Shown here piece after piece: positions 1-10,322 of a DNA stretch of 64,000 nucleotides. The position numbers and the translations under genes are program-made. Under the pieces are notes generated by a model, which had not been told where the DNA came from, ran no database searches, and saw only the letters and a program-made list of their open reading frames with translations. The DNA lies in the NCBI GenBank assembly GCA_037179335.1, contig JAKZHN010000030.1, positions 310,001 through 374,000 on the forward strand. The letters run 5' to 3'. Source of the DNA: Cyclaneusma minus. Taxonomy: Eukaryota > Ascomycota > Leotiomycetes > Marthamycetales > Marthamycetaceae. Every line of letters starts with the position of its first letter. Positions within the stretch are counted from its first letter, which is position 1.

Positions 1-1436
1 TTGATGGGGCCGATTGAGCTGGACTGGGATGGTGTGGAATTTAGGTCTTTGATGTTGGGCTTAATGTCCCATTGGGGCGGAGGGACGGGTGGTAGGGGAT
101 GGGAGAAAGAGGGGGATGTGAGGAGGCCGAATTTCTTCGCTTGGTGGTTGTCTTGTCGATTGCTTGGAGCGGTTCGCCATTCTGGGAGGTCGAGAGGTTG
201 CTGCAAGACGCTAAATTAGCTTAAGCTCTAGGAATCGTCAGGAGAATTTCTAGTAATCGACAGACATACTCGTAGTTGATTGAGTGCGTAGTACTTGTAA
301 GAATTGTTTTGCCCATTATTGCTCGACTGCGAGTTTGACGAATCCGACCGTTGCACCGGTGGACTAGAACCACTGCTGGGTCGATTGCGATTCGTTGACT
401 CAACCCGCCGTTCCATCACTTGCACATCTTTCCTGCTGTCAAAATTTCGTGGACTGCGACCTCGGACTATAATGGGACCTGACTGAATTTCCGTTAAGCT
501 GACTATTTCGCCCGTAGCCAGCGTCGCCACCAAATTGATATGCACAACATAATGCTGTTGGAGGCCCTTCCGTCTGCCGTTATTCGCAGTCGCATGCTTA
601 AACTGTAGTCGCTTCCAAGAAATCGGTATTGTTGTCAGATTTCCGTCCAGCTCCTGATTGAGCGAAAGATCCAGGGGGCAGGGCAAAGGAGCCGTTCCTG
701 CTTTATCGTCTGAAGAATTCCCGCTTGCAGACTTCCAAGGCACTGCAATGATTTCCGTAGGTTTCCCCTCGATGGACTCCACTGCAGACAAGGTCGCCAT
801 CATGTTGTATATAGGAACTGTTTGCTCATGATCCGCAAGTATCGAGTTCAAGCTGCGCGAGAGTCCGATGGTTCCGGAGATTTGGAACAAATTCCGCCGA
901 TAGCATGTCAGCTCCAGAGGTCTTCCCGTAGATTCTTGCCCAAAGACAGATTCAGCAATGAAGAACATTCCCATGAGTTCGGCGGTCATAGTCGGCCATG
1001 TCTGTCCGGTCTCGTCGAATGCTGTGAGCTTGTGGGTCGGAGCTCCGAAGCCCAGTAGTTTATCATCTGGGTCTGGGTCTGGAGAACTCAAGGATTCGGG
1101 AGGCTCGTTGTTATTCTCTTCCATTACAGCTCCATATCCGCCGCGGGCCTGATAAGAGGAAAAGGGGTCTTCGAAGGTCGTGGTTGAAAAAGTTTCCATG
1201 TCGTAGGATGGAGTGAAAGGCGGTATAGGTGGGTTGGAGTTGTCGCTGTCGCGGTCAGTATTCAGCCGCTTGTTAGAGCTGAGGGCTACTTACTATAGCG
1301 ACCCGGTCTCGAAGGCGAGGTCGGACTGGAAAGAGTCCATAATGTCAAGATCAGGAATCCGCGGCCTCGGCTCGGAGGAATCGAGCTGCAAAAGGTCGTC
1401 GCGTGCGGACACAGTTATCGTATGGTAGCTGGCCAT
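1..1436 (-). CDS. ron1: Ndt80/PhoG-like transcription factor, RON1-type regulator of GlcNAc catabolism (3' end cut by window)
   Basis: Spliced model: exon 1 1436-1294, exon 2 1245-270, exon 3 200-1, running off the left edge. The introns are 48 bp (GTAAGT..CAG) and 69 bp (GTATGT..CAG), and all phases close. About 440 residues are visible. An Ndt80-type DNA-binding domain spans roughly residues 110-320; landmarks are LTCYRRNLFQISGTI, ATANNGRRKGLQQH and the GPIIVRGRSPRNF core. The tail is low-complexity, rich in Ser, Asn and Pro. The family includes yeast Ndt80, Neurospora VIB-1, Aspergillus XprG and Trichoderma RON1. The neighbours, a divergent GH3 N-acetylglucosaminidase and a GlcNAc-6-P deacetylase, match the published Trichoderma RON1 cluster, so RON1 is the best assignment. 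That step is inference from synteny; the domain call itself is firm. The start is the ATG that opens exon 1, because the ATG inside exon 2 (1199) would skip a well-spliced coding exon. Confidence 0.87.
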
Positions 1437-2200
1437 GGTCGGCTTCAGGTCGTGAGGTTTCACCAGGTACTCTTCCGCATTGTGGCTTGTCTAAGTTCTT
1501 GGTCGTGCCAACTGGCGAAATCGTCGATGGCTCTGCAATTCGGAGGTCCATGGTAATCACAGCGGTTCGGCACGGAATTAGAGAAAGTAGGTCAGGGTAT
1601 TAAGCAGGCAGGGCTGGCCGTCCAGGGTTTAGAGGACTTCTTCCCCCTCACTCGTAGGGTGGGATTCAGCGTGACTACGGCCGGAACAGTGGAGGCTCTT
1701 GTCATTGGTGTCATTGGCAAGTCGCTGCAAACTTTGACAGCCTGCTGAACACTGCAGCCGGCGCGGAAGAGCTTGCTTCCATTGATTGTAGGGTGAAGAA
1801 ATGGCTGGTAACACCAACGAGGCGCCCATCCTGGAATTGGGATCAAGGGAATTGATCCACCGGCCGTCACGATCCCCACTGTTCTCGGGGTGCTTGGCGG
1901 TGCACAGGCCCACGCCTTATCGCCTACATGTACCACAGAGGCATCTCCCTCCCCGAAAGCTCCCAGCCTCCTCACCTCGGCATCCCAGAAGACCTTTAGA
2001 AGCTGCAGCTTCGTTGTGTCTCAGATGTCTCACACTACACCCTGCAATTATCAAAATTTACTAAGAGATGACTTTATCTACAACTTCCGTCTCTCTGTCT
2101 GCAACTTACCTAGCTGATGACCACAAAAAGCTGTCGCCGCACAGGAGTCATCAAACACATTCCCATTGCTGATTGAAGAGCCAAGTTGGACGGAATTAAA
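1437..2200. promoter_or_regulatory. Divergent intergenic region between ron1-like and nag3-like genes
   Basis: This 764 bp region separates two divergently transcribed genes of the same inferred pathway, so it probably holds both promoters. The short ORFs in it (for example 1592-1975 minus) show no recognisable domain. I see no unambiguous TATA box. Shared regulation by the Ndt80-like factor is an inference from the cluster. Confidence 0.5.
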
Positions 2201-5189
2201 ATGGCGGTATGGGATGATCTCGATAGGTACGAGCACATGCCGAATGCTCCTATCAACCTACAATTCAGGGCTACTGACCAGCAGCCAGGGCTATGGGGCA
2301 GCTCTTCATGATGGGATGGGAAGGCACAGAAGTAACGCCACAGATCCGGACCCTGATTGAGGACCACCATCTGGGCTCCATTCTTCTCACTGCCAAAAAC
2401 CTCAAATGTCCGTTCCTGCTTTTCTTATGTTCCTTCATTCCGTGATCTCAAGTTACTACTGTATCTGACGTCCAATAGCTGCCGACCAAACAGCCAAACT
2501 CGTCCAAGAACTCCAGCTTATTGCCCGTCAAGCCGGCCACCCGGTACCTCTGCTTATTGCTTTGGACCAAGAAAATGGCGGCGTCAACAGTCTTTACGAC
2601 GAAAATCATATCTGTCAATTCCCAAGTGCCATGGGCACTGCAGCTACCGGTTCTCCCGAAATGGCATTCGATGTTGCAAAAGCCACTGCCACCGAAGTTG
2701 GCGCTGTGGGCGTAAACATGATTCTCGGTCCAGTCCTCGATGTCCTAAGCAACGCTCGATACCAGCCTCTAGGTGTCAGAGCAATTGGCGACGACCCCCA
2801 AGAAGTCTCGCAGTATGGCATAGCTACCATGAACGGCTTCAAGGATGCCGGCTTGACTACGTGCGGAAAGCATTTTCCGTCCTATGGAAGTCTCGATTTC
2901 TTGGGCTCGAGTTTGGATATGCCCATTATCACCGAAACACTTGAGCAGCTAAGTCTAAGTGCTCTTGTTCCCTTTCGAAATGCTGTCGCTGCTGGATTGG
3001 ATGCTATGTTTATTGGGGGTTGTGCTATCGCCAACGCGGGCATGAATGTTATGCACGCTTGCTTGTCCGAGCAGGTGGTGGACGACTTGCTTCGGCAGGA
3101 CTTGGGCTTCAATGGTGTGGCTATTTCAGAATGCCTTGAGATGGAAGCTTTGAGCCATGATATTGGAGTTCGTGGTGGTACGGTCATGGCAATCGAAGCT
3201 GGTTGCGATCTTGTTCTGCTTTGCCGCTCATTCGCCGTACAACAAGAAGCCATCTCCGGCATGAAGTTGGGAATATCAAACGACATGATCACTGTGGACC
3301 GTATTCATAAATCTCTGAAAAGAGTACTGAAGCTAAAATCCAAGTGTACGAACTGGGAAAAGGCTCTCAATCCTCCTGGAATCAGTCTACTGTCTACCAT
3401 TCATCCTTCGCATACAGCGCTATCGAAAAAGGCATACGATAATTCTATTACTGTGATGAGAGACAAGGGCCATCTTCTGCCCCTATCGAACACTCTTCAT
3501 CCCAACGAAGAACTACTCCTACTAACACCTCTTATCAAACCACTCCCAGCTTCTGCTGCCACCAGAGCACTGGCCGAAGGCGGAAGACAGCAGGCTAGCG
3601 AGCATGACCGTTGGCAGCACAAAAGCTCCATCATGAGCGGCGAGGGAATGTTCCGGGAATTCGGCAAGTCACTAGCCCGCCATCGAGGAGGAAAGCTCCT
3701 CCACACATCCTACACAGCCAACGGCGTCCGCCCAACCCACGAAAACCTCATTCACCGAGCCTCAGCCATCATTCTAGTGACAGCCGACTCAAATCGGAAC
3801 CTCTATCAAAACGGCTTCGCCAAACACGTCTCCATGATGTGTTCCATGCTAAGCGCCAGCGGTAACAAAAAATCCCTAATCGTAGTATCAGTCAGCTCCC
3901 CCTACGATTTCGCCATGGATAAATCCATCGGGACATACGTTTGCACCTTCGACTTCACTGAAACCGCCATGGCGGCACTCGTCCGCGCCCTCTTCGGCGA
4001 ATACGTCCCGCAAGGCACTCTCCCAGGCACCCTCCGCAAATCTCGCAAAGTGCAAAAGTCGCGCCAACACTGGCTCGTCGAGAGCTGGAACCGCGACCGC
4101 GATACCCGCGGTCTTGACGCCTTGATACGGCTAGTATGCAAAACCGCACCGCCAAACCACCAATCCTCGCTTGCAGCCGCAACGGCATCTTCTTTCGAAC
4201 TCGGAAACGAGGGTGTCAAGGAGCAGCATTTTGTGGTGAGGAATAGCAGCACACAGGCCCTTTACGGCTTATGCTCAACCTATTTCTTCCCCTCTGTTGG
4301 ACTCGGTTGCATCGGTGCGCTCTTTGTCGACCCGGGGAAACGCAACCTCTCGATCGGGCACTCGCTGCACCAACGAGCCGTCCGTGGTCTGCTGCAGCAA
4401 CCAGGCTTGCAGAAACTGCAATTGGGCCTCCAAATGCCGGGTATCTATCCAGGCATTCCCATGAACGATCTCACCGAAGGCAACCACTTGAAAAACTGGT
4501 TCCTCACCAACGGCTGGAACCGCAGCATTTCCAAAAAGTTGTGTACTTGTCTGATTTCGAATGTAAACACCTGGGCACCGCCGGAAGGCTTGCTGAAGAG
4601 TGTGCAACAGGTAGCGTACGATTTCGATCTCGTTCAAGGCGCGGAGAATGCAGAAGCGGTACTGGAGTTTGTAACAGCTAATAGCACGCCTGAGATTGTC
4701 GAGTTGTATCGCATAGCGATGCTGGATGATAAAGCGTGTGGAGTAGTAAGAGCAAAGAATCCAAGTAATGGCGGCTTGGTGGGCACGATTGTGGTTGCGC
4801 GAAGTGGAGTGGAGCTGGGGCCTTTCGTGCCGATATTGAGGCAGTTTGCAGAGGTGAGTGGTGGGGTGTTGAGTCCGGTTGTGGGGAAGGATTTGGGAGA
4901 AGGGGGGATGGTGGTGGTGCAGGGGTTGCTGTTGCTGGGGATTCGCCAGAATAAGGCGTATCGGAATAGCAAGTGTGTTTTGAATGCGGTAAGTTGGCAT
5001 GAGAAAATATCATGGGGACAAGAAGAAAATTGGCTAATGAGAGGATGTGTCTAGATTGATGAGGAGTATTGTGATAAGTTGTTGGATATTGGGTTTGAGG
5101 TGGTTCACACGTTTGAAGAGATGGCTTGCGAGCCTGGAAAAGTAAGTGCCCTTGCTGAATGCCCAGATTATGAATTTAGCGGTTGCTGA
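2201..5189 (+). CDS. nag3: GH3 beta-N-acetylglucosaminidase (NagZ/NAG3-like) fused to C-terminal GNAT-like acetyltransferase domains
   Basis: Spliced model: 2201-2226, 2289-2407, 2479-4988, 5055-5189; the phases close and give about 929 aa. Residues about 15-340 form the GH3 barrel. Landmarks are GQLFMMGWEGTEV, the substrate-pocket segment LIALDQENGG near residue 77, KHFPSYGS near 179 and ISECLEM near 264. Canonical NagZ enzymes have KHFPGHGD with a His-Asp dyad and a nucleophilic Asp in a FSDDL-like motif. Here both are altered, Glu replacing Asp in ISECLEM. From about residue 620 on, the sequence looks like one or two GNAT domains, with the acetyl-CoA loop pattern VDPGKRNLSIGHSLHQRAV. The likely role is release of GlcNAc from chitin or murein fragments or glycoconjugates, supplying the adjacent deacetylase. 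No signal peptide is seen, so it is probably intracellular. The 3' end is uncertain: a GTAAGT at 5142 could start another intron, giving a different last few residues. Confidence 0.85.
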
Positions 5190-5531
5190 CTTGGAGACGG
5201 TGGAGTTCTCTGTCGGCATCATAAAGGGATAGGGGGTCTTGCCGTTCTATGGTTTCTACCTTATGCTATTTTGATATAGCGGCATTATTTCACGACCTTC
5301 TTAGCAATGTATGAAATGGAAACAGGTACGAATTTAGTTCTAATTCAGTCTAGTCTGCCTTAGGTAGTTTTAGCTCCAACTCCAATTGCTTCAAATTTGT
5401 TCAGATGACCCTCGTGCTCAAGACTTCGAAACGCCATGCGGTGTTCCCTACGCCCAAAAACATCATTTCTCATGTCCGCCATTAGGTATTATTAAGCGTT
5501 CTACCGCCTTCTCAAACCTCCCTCCGGTCTC
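5190..5531. other. Convergent 3' intergenic region, nag3/dac1
   Basis: This is about 340 bp between the 3' ends of two convergent genes. It may contain the last short exon of the GH3 gene if the donor at 5142 is used. I see nothing else in it. Confidence 0.4.
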
Positions 5532-6845
5532 TCAGTTCTTCTCCAACCTTTCAAACACCTTCGCTCCGAATTTCCACACCTCATCAACCACCAACTTCCT
5601 CCCCTCTCTCCCATTTTCCTCACTCAGCACCACCAAATCCGCATCCGCCTCACTCTCCAAACTCCCCTTCACCCCCGTCAGCCCCAGCATCGCCGCCGGC
5701 GTCGCCGTCACCGCCCTCAACGCTTGCGGAATACCAGCACCCGACCAGTTCAAAAAGTTATTCAAACACTCAATCAGCGTGATCGAGCTGCCCGCGATCT
5801 TATCCGTGCCCTCCAGCACCAACTTCGGCCCATTCTTCACAATCCGCTCGCCGTTCGTCCACTCGTACGTGCCGTCCGGCAAGCCTACTAGATGCATGGC
5901 ATCAGTGACTAGGATGAAGCCGTCGGGATGCGCGTTGTAGGCAATTTTGACCGAGGTTTGGTGTAGGTGGATGCCGTCTGCTATGATTCCGAAATACGGG
6001 CGCTTGGTATGGGGATCTTCGGGAACACCTAGGACGCCAAAGATTCCGGGGTTGCGGTGGTGCAGAGGACGCATGGCATTGAATAGATGGGTAATCATCG
6101 TACTTCCCGCCTCGATCGCCGCGCTCGCATCCTCAAACGTAGCTTCGGAGTGGCCAATGGAGAAAATAATATCGTTTTGTACGATTTGCGGGATTAGGCT
6201 GGTCATTTGGGGGATTTCGGGCGCGGCGGTGATCATGCGGATGCGTGGGCGAAAACCATCTTCGCTGGGTACGAGGTTGGAAGACCCGTAGCATTCTTCT
6301 AGGTCTGAATAGCCGGTGGAAGCGGCGCGTAGGACTTCGGGAGTGTGGATTCCGTTTTTGGTAGGGGAGAGAAAGGGGCCCTCGCAGTGGGCGCCGAGAC
6401 TCTCGGCTCCGTCGTCGCTGTTTCGGTGCTTGCTGTAGGGACCGAGGTAGGGGAGGACGTTGTGGTAGACTTCGGGGAGCTGGCTGGTAACGGTGGGTAG
6501 GTAGCTGGTTACGCCTGTTTTCACTACTAACTTGTTCACTTTCTTGAGAGTTTTGGAATAAGTATTCATGTCGTTGTCTTCCGGGAGGGAAGAGAAATTG
6601 AAGCCAAAGGCGCCATTGAGTTGTACGTCGATTAAGCCGGGCGCGAGGATGCGTCCGTTGAGGTCGATGACGGTGTCCGGGACGCAGTGTTCGCTGTAGA
6701 AGGCGACTTGAGGTGAGAGGATCTTTCCGGTATGAGAGGAGATCCAAAGGTCGCCGGTCGTGAGGGTGTTGGTGTTGAAGTTAACGAGGCGGCAGTTGGT
6801 GAACTTGGTAATGCGCTCAGTGGGTGGAGTTATTGCTGAGGGCAT
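5532..6845 (-). CDS. dac1: N-acetylglucosamine-6-phosphate deacetylase
   Basis: Uninterrupted 437-residue frame, full length for the NagA/DAC1 family of the amidohydrolase superfamily. It hydrolyses GlcNAc-6-P to glucosamine-6-P and acetate in the cytosol. Visible landmarks: LAPGLIDVQLNGAFG near residue 75, the metal-binding HCEGPFLSP motif near 152, GHSEAT near 232 and THLFNAMRP near 250. DGIHLH follows near 293 and the catalytic-Asp motif VTDAMHL near 313. It is convergent with the GH3-GNAT gene. Together with the Ndt80-like regulator this reproduces the core of a fungal GlcNAc catabolic cluster. The transporter, kinase and deaminase expected in such clusters are not in the window and could lie beyond the left edge. 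The start at 6845 gives an N terminus directly before the first beta-strand region, as expected. Confidence 0.95.
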   Translation of the reverse strand: MPSAITPPTERITKFTNCRLVNFNTNTLTTGDLWISSHTGKILSPQVAFYSEHCVPDTVIDLNGRILAPGLIDVQLNGAFGFNFSSLPEDNDMNTYSKTLKKVNKLVVKTGVTSYLPTVTSQLPEVYHNVLPYLGPYSKHRNSDDGAESLGAHCEGPFLSPTKNGIHTPEVLRAASTGYSDLEECYGSSNLVPSEDGFRPRIRMITAAPEIPQMTSLIPQIVQNDIIFSIGHSEATFEDASAAIEAGSTMITHLFNAMRPLHHRNPGIFGVLGVPEDPHTKRPYFGIIADGIHLHQTSVKIAYNAHPDGFILVTDAMHLVGLPDGTYEWTNGERIVKNGPKLVLEGTDKIAGSSITLIECLNNFLNWSGAGIPQALRAVTATPAAMLGLTGVKGSLESEADADLVVLSEENGREGRKLVVDEVWKFGAKVFERLEKN

Positions 6846-7572
6846 GGTGATGCTTCAGGTTGAAAGAGGTTCAGTTCGAGTTGTAGTCGAACAGTGATTT
6901 ATGAAAAGATGAAAGGAACCTAAGATGGGGAGGGGGTGAAGAGGCCGCAGGAAGGACCGATGAAGGGAAAGAAAGTAAGACCTCTTCAAAGTCTAGAGTT
7001 GAAGAAACAGAGCAACTCAAGACTTCCCCGTACGTTACCTGGCCTCAGCCTGTCTCTCGAAAGTTCGATGACACTTGCCAGCCTTCCGCTCGATGTCATG
7101 GTGCAGGCGTCCGCGGACTCCGATATCGTGGGTCGGGGGTCCAGTAAAGCCGTCGAGATCTTGAACGTGTCATGTAACGTCACGTCTGGGCCGGCGAGGA
7201 GAGAGTTTGCGATGTGGAGTTGAGGTGTGGCGCTGTGGCGGTGCGTAACGATAGAGACGGGCTAACAGATGCCTCGGAGGGGCAGGACGGGGCCAATAAT
7301 GTAACAATGCTTTTGTTGCTGAACTTCTGCTAATCGGTCTGCTAGTATCTGGAGAATTGATAACTGAATATGATGCTGTCCAGTACTAGTGAGACTTCTG
7401 CTCCATGATCCTTTCCTTGGCATTGCCCCGCCATCAAATGATCGACATGGACACTCAAGATCCTTATCGCGATAAGATAAGGATAAGCTGAAACTCAATC
7501 GGCTCTCTCGGCGCTTCCGGCTGCAATCCTCAAATTCTTGAAGCTATTGACATCTACCAAGAATACACCGCA
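6846..7572. promoter_or_regulatory. Divergent promoter region between dac1 and the DUF4202 gene
   Basis: This 727 bp region lies between divergently transcribed genes. Only short ORFs without recognisable content are present. I see nothing else in it. Confidence 0.35.
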
Positions 7573-8340
7573 ATGGCGATACCAGCAGAGGAATTCGAGC
7601 AAGCGATCAAACTGATCGACGAAGCACACGCCGAAGACCCCAACATCGTCACTATTGACGGCAAAGAAATCCCGTACGAGCTCCACTATGTCCAGAAGAT
7701 GACCGACTTTCTCAAAAAGCGCGCCCCTGATGCTTCGCCCGAGCTTAAGATTGCGATCCGGGCGCAGCATTTCCGTCGGTAGGATAGCAAGCTTCTGTAA
7801 ACTCTGCTTCTAATGAGTCTTTCGCTTCTCAAGTTCGCGTCGAGAAGCTCTTGCTTGTTCATATTCTCCGCTTCCTCTCTCGCTCCTTTCTCATTTTTCA
7901 AAGTATCCCTCTCAAGTTCGACATCGCATACAAATCTGACACCCCCCAGCTGGCAAATCCCCCGCACCGCCCATCCCCCCACACGCACTGGCTACCTCCT
8001 CTGGCGCACCAAGCTCAAAACCCTCGCCGCGTCCCAAGTCTCCTCTCTCCTCGCCCCCCTCGCCTTCCCCGACTCCTCCATCTCGCGCATCGCCTCTCTA
8101 ATCCGCAAAGAAGATCTAAAAAATGATGAGGAAACACAGGCGCTCGAGGATGTGGCTTGTTTGGTGTTTTTGGACGATCAGTTTGAGGCCTTTGAGAAGG
8201 GCATGAAGGATGAGGAGAAGGTGATTGATATACTGAGGAAGACGTGGGGGAAGATGAGTGAAGGGGGGCGGGAGTTGGTGGGGGAGGTGCGGATGAGTGA
8301 GAGGGGGAAGGAATTGTTTGGGAGGGCGTTGGGCGGGTAG
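7573..8340 (+). CDS. DUF4202 family protein
   Basis: Two exons, 7573-7778 and 7950-8340, joined across a 171 bp intron (donor GTAGGA, branch CTGAC, CCCAG acceptor) give 198 aa. The N-terminal part has FEQAIKLIDEAHAEDPN and the RAQHFRR segment. The splice restores WQIPRTA, then GYLLWRTKLK, ALEDVACLVFL and DILRKTWGKMSE. These are the conserved blocks of DUF4202, a family found in bacteria, fungi and plants. It is all-helical, with conserved His, Arg and Asp suggestive of a catalytic or metal site. No function is established. The downstream reading frame is open through most of the intron (7813 onward), so an unspliced predictor would report a false 175-residue protein. Confidence 0.88.
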
Positions 8341-8658
8341 GACGCTGGGTTTGGGGGCGTTTTTGGGGTGAAATGGGGTAGGGGAATTGGAAGCTTTTCG
8401 TATATGGATGCTGAGTTCGGTGGTTGCCATTTTCCAAAATTTGGCTTGTTCCAAGAGATTTTGACGGACTTGAGTAATTTGGATTGGCTTCAAAGTCTGG
8501 TAATCCATGAGATGTGCTGTCGTCAGGGCCAGGCTGATACAAGTCATATTGTGGCTCGTACCCTCGAATCCTGAGCGTCTTCCAACCTGCAAAATGATAT
8601 CCTGGATCTCCAACTTCTGTCTGATCCCAATCCCATCCTGCGCCCCCAAAACCCTATC
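8341..8658. other. Convergent 3' intergenic region
   Basis: This 318 bp lies between the stop codons of the convergent DUF4202 and rhodopsin-domain genes. I see nothing in it beyond expected 3' untranslated sequence. Confidence 0.3.
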
Positions 8659-10322
8659 TCATACATCCAAGTGCTGCCCCCCATTCCTGAAAGTGTTATA
8701 GGTTTTGAAGTCCCCTCCCGCCTCGATGTCTACAGCGTTGTCAAACTGTAGGTCCACCTGTCTCGTCATCATAATGCTCCCATGTTCTCCCGGCACATCG
8801 TCCTCCTCCTCCGCTCTCGAAATCGCCCTACTGACATCGTTTGGCGTAAAACCCGTCAAATACTCTTCATCACTGTCGGCGCGCGCATGCACTGTCGATT
8901 TGGTATTGCGTCCTTTTGAAGAACTCAGGTTGTCGGGTTTGGTCAAGCCCCGAGATGCATTGTTCGAGCGGCTGCCTCCAGCGGTAGAGAGCGTCAGACG
9001 GAAGAGGTGAACGAAAACGGGTCGGATCGTTGGGATGCAGGATGCGACGAACACTGTCCACATTTCGGTCCTAGGTAGATTTCTGTCAGCTCAAGTTCAC
9101 GAATCCAAGTAATTCTGGTAATTCCGAGTAATTGTGGAAAATCCAAGTAACTCGGATAATTCCAAATAATTGTGATCGTTTCAATTAATTGTGGAAATTC
9201 CAAATAACTTGGATAATTCAAAGTAATTGTAATTGGCTTGAGACATTGAAAAGAAACGGCGGATGACTCACGCTGCCCAGATATTCAAACTAACCAGCTC
9301 GTAGGTAAGGTCGGAGGTGGCGGTAACAGTTCCAAGTTCGTAGGTCTTGACACAGGAGGCGGCGGCTGCGCTGAGAACTGAACGTCAGTAACAGGCGAAT
9401 GAATAGGTTAGGACTTGGGGCGGGAAACATACACCAATCCAAATCCAAACAGCACACACAGACCAATCTTGACGTGTGTTTTGAGCTTCAATTTGTAGAA
9501 CACCAGCATGGGGTAAATGGCGAGAGTGAGGTCCAGAAACGCCCCAAAACTTCCTTGAAAATACCCGTAGTACTGATTTCGCTGTCGGCCGCCGCATTCG
9601 CCCGGCAAAGTATCGTCCCAGATTTTCCTCGTCGGCGTGCATTGGGTCCAAATAATCGGTACAATGATGATATTGATGACGACATTGACGACTGCCAGGG
9701 TGTAGAGGAACCATCTCTTCTTGCTATGCATTGCCAGGCCCTCGATCTGCAAGATGAACGCGATGATCGCCAACTTGCCCATGCAAATTGCGAAGATTTC
9801 GAGCGTCGTGAATACCCACTGCCACATCTGGTTTTGTTCGATAAGTGCCGGCGTCAGGTATTGTATGTGGTCGCCGAGGCCGTAGTGAACCGCCATTGTA
9901 AGGAAGATTTGCGATGAAAGTCCGCCAAGCTGTCGAAGTCAGTATATTCCAAGTACTGAAGTACTGAAGGATTTCTTGGGAACGGAAGGAATGCAGAGTA
10001 ACTGAGAGTATTCACAGCAACTGAGAGTATCGACAGTAACCGAAAGAGTTCCAAATAATTGGAAGAATTCAGAGCAACTGAAGGAACTCGAAGTAACTGG
10101 GGGAATTTCAAGTAACTGAAAGAATTCCCAGAAAGTGAAAGACTCCGCAGCAAGTGAAAGGTGTATACTGACATATGCTGATAGTGCAAACCAAAAGTCA
10201 AGGCCGTATCGATCAATCATGAAGCCATTGACGTAGACTCTGGCGCCCATGAAGAATGTCCCGATAGCGAATTCCGTGTATGTTACCGAAAGGCATGTGC
10301 CGCCCGATGCGCCCGATGCCAT
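8659..10322 (-). CDS. Seven-transmembrane fungal rhodopsin-domain protein (SAT4/PTH11-like)
   Basis: Spliced model: 10322-10173, 9929-9433, 9370-9272, 9070-8659, giving 385 aa with all phases closing. Hydrophobic segments include FAIGTFFMGARVYVNGF, ICMGKLAIIAFILQ and YTLAVVNVVINIIIVPIIW, and the last helix near FVASCIPTIRPV. The order, the Cys-bearing loop (QCTPTRKIWD) and the final CIPTIRP motif match the fungal integral-membrane rhodopsin domain family, which includes PTH11-like proteins. These lack the retinal lysine of true rhodopsins. The C-terminal tail of about 110 residues is polar and acidic, probably cytoplasmic. Two of its introns (9071-9271, 201 bp; 9930-10172, 243 bp) are far longer than others here and are packed with short AT-rich repeats. 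The ligand is unknown. Confidence 0.85.
9080..9240. repeat. Short imperfect repeats filling intron 3 of the rhodopsin-domain gene
   Basis: About 160 bp of imperfect units of roughly 18-20 bp built on AATTCC, AAGTAAT or AAATAAC, and TTGTGG or TTGGA cores. Many units pair with neighbours as short palindromes. The splice signals lie just outside. The same unit type makes up the interior of the TIR elements at 35.1 and 56.6 kb. Confidence 0.7.
9945..10165. repeat. Short imperfect repeats filling intron 1 of the rhodopsin-domain gene
   Basis: About 220 bp with some ten degenerate units of roughly 20-24 bp. They contain AGTAACTGA or AGCAACTGA followed by AGAGTATTC, AGAATTC or similar. The consensus differs from that of intron 3 of the same gene, so the two introns carry related but separately amplified repeats. 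Confidence 0.65.

Noticed and set aside
4275..5000. 241-codon minus-strand open frame
   Set aside because: Antisense shadow of the GNAT-like part of the GH3 gene, with no family resemblance.
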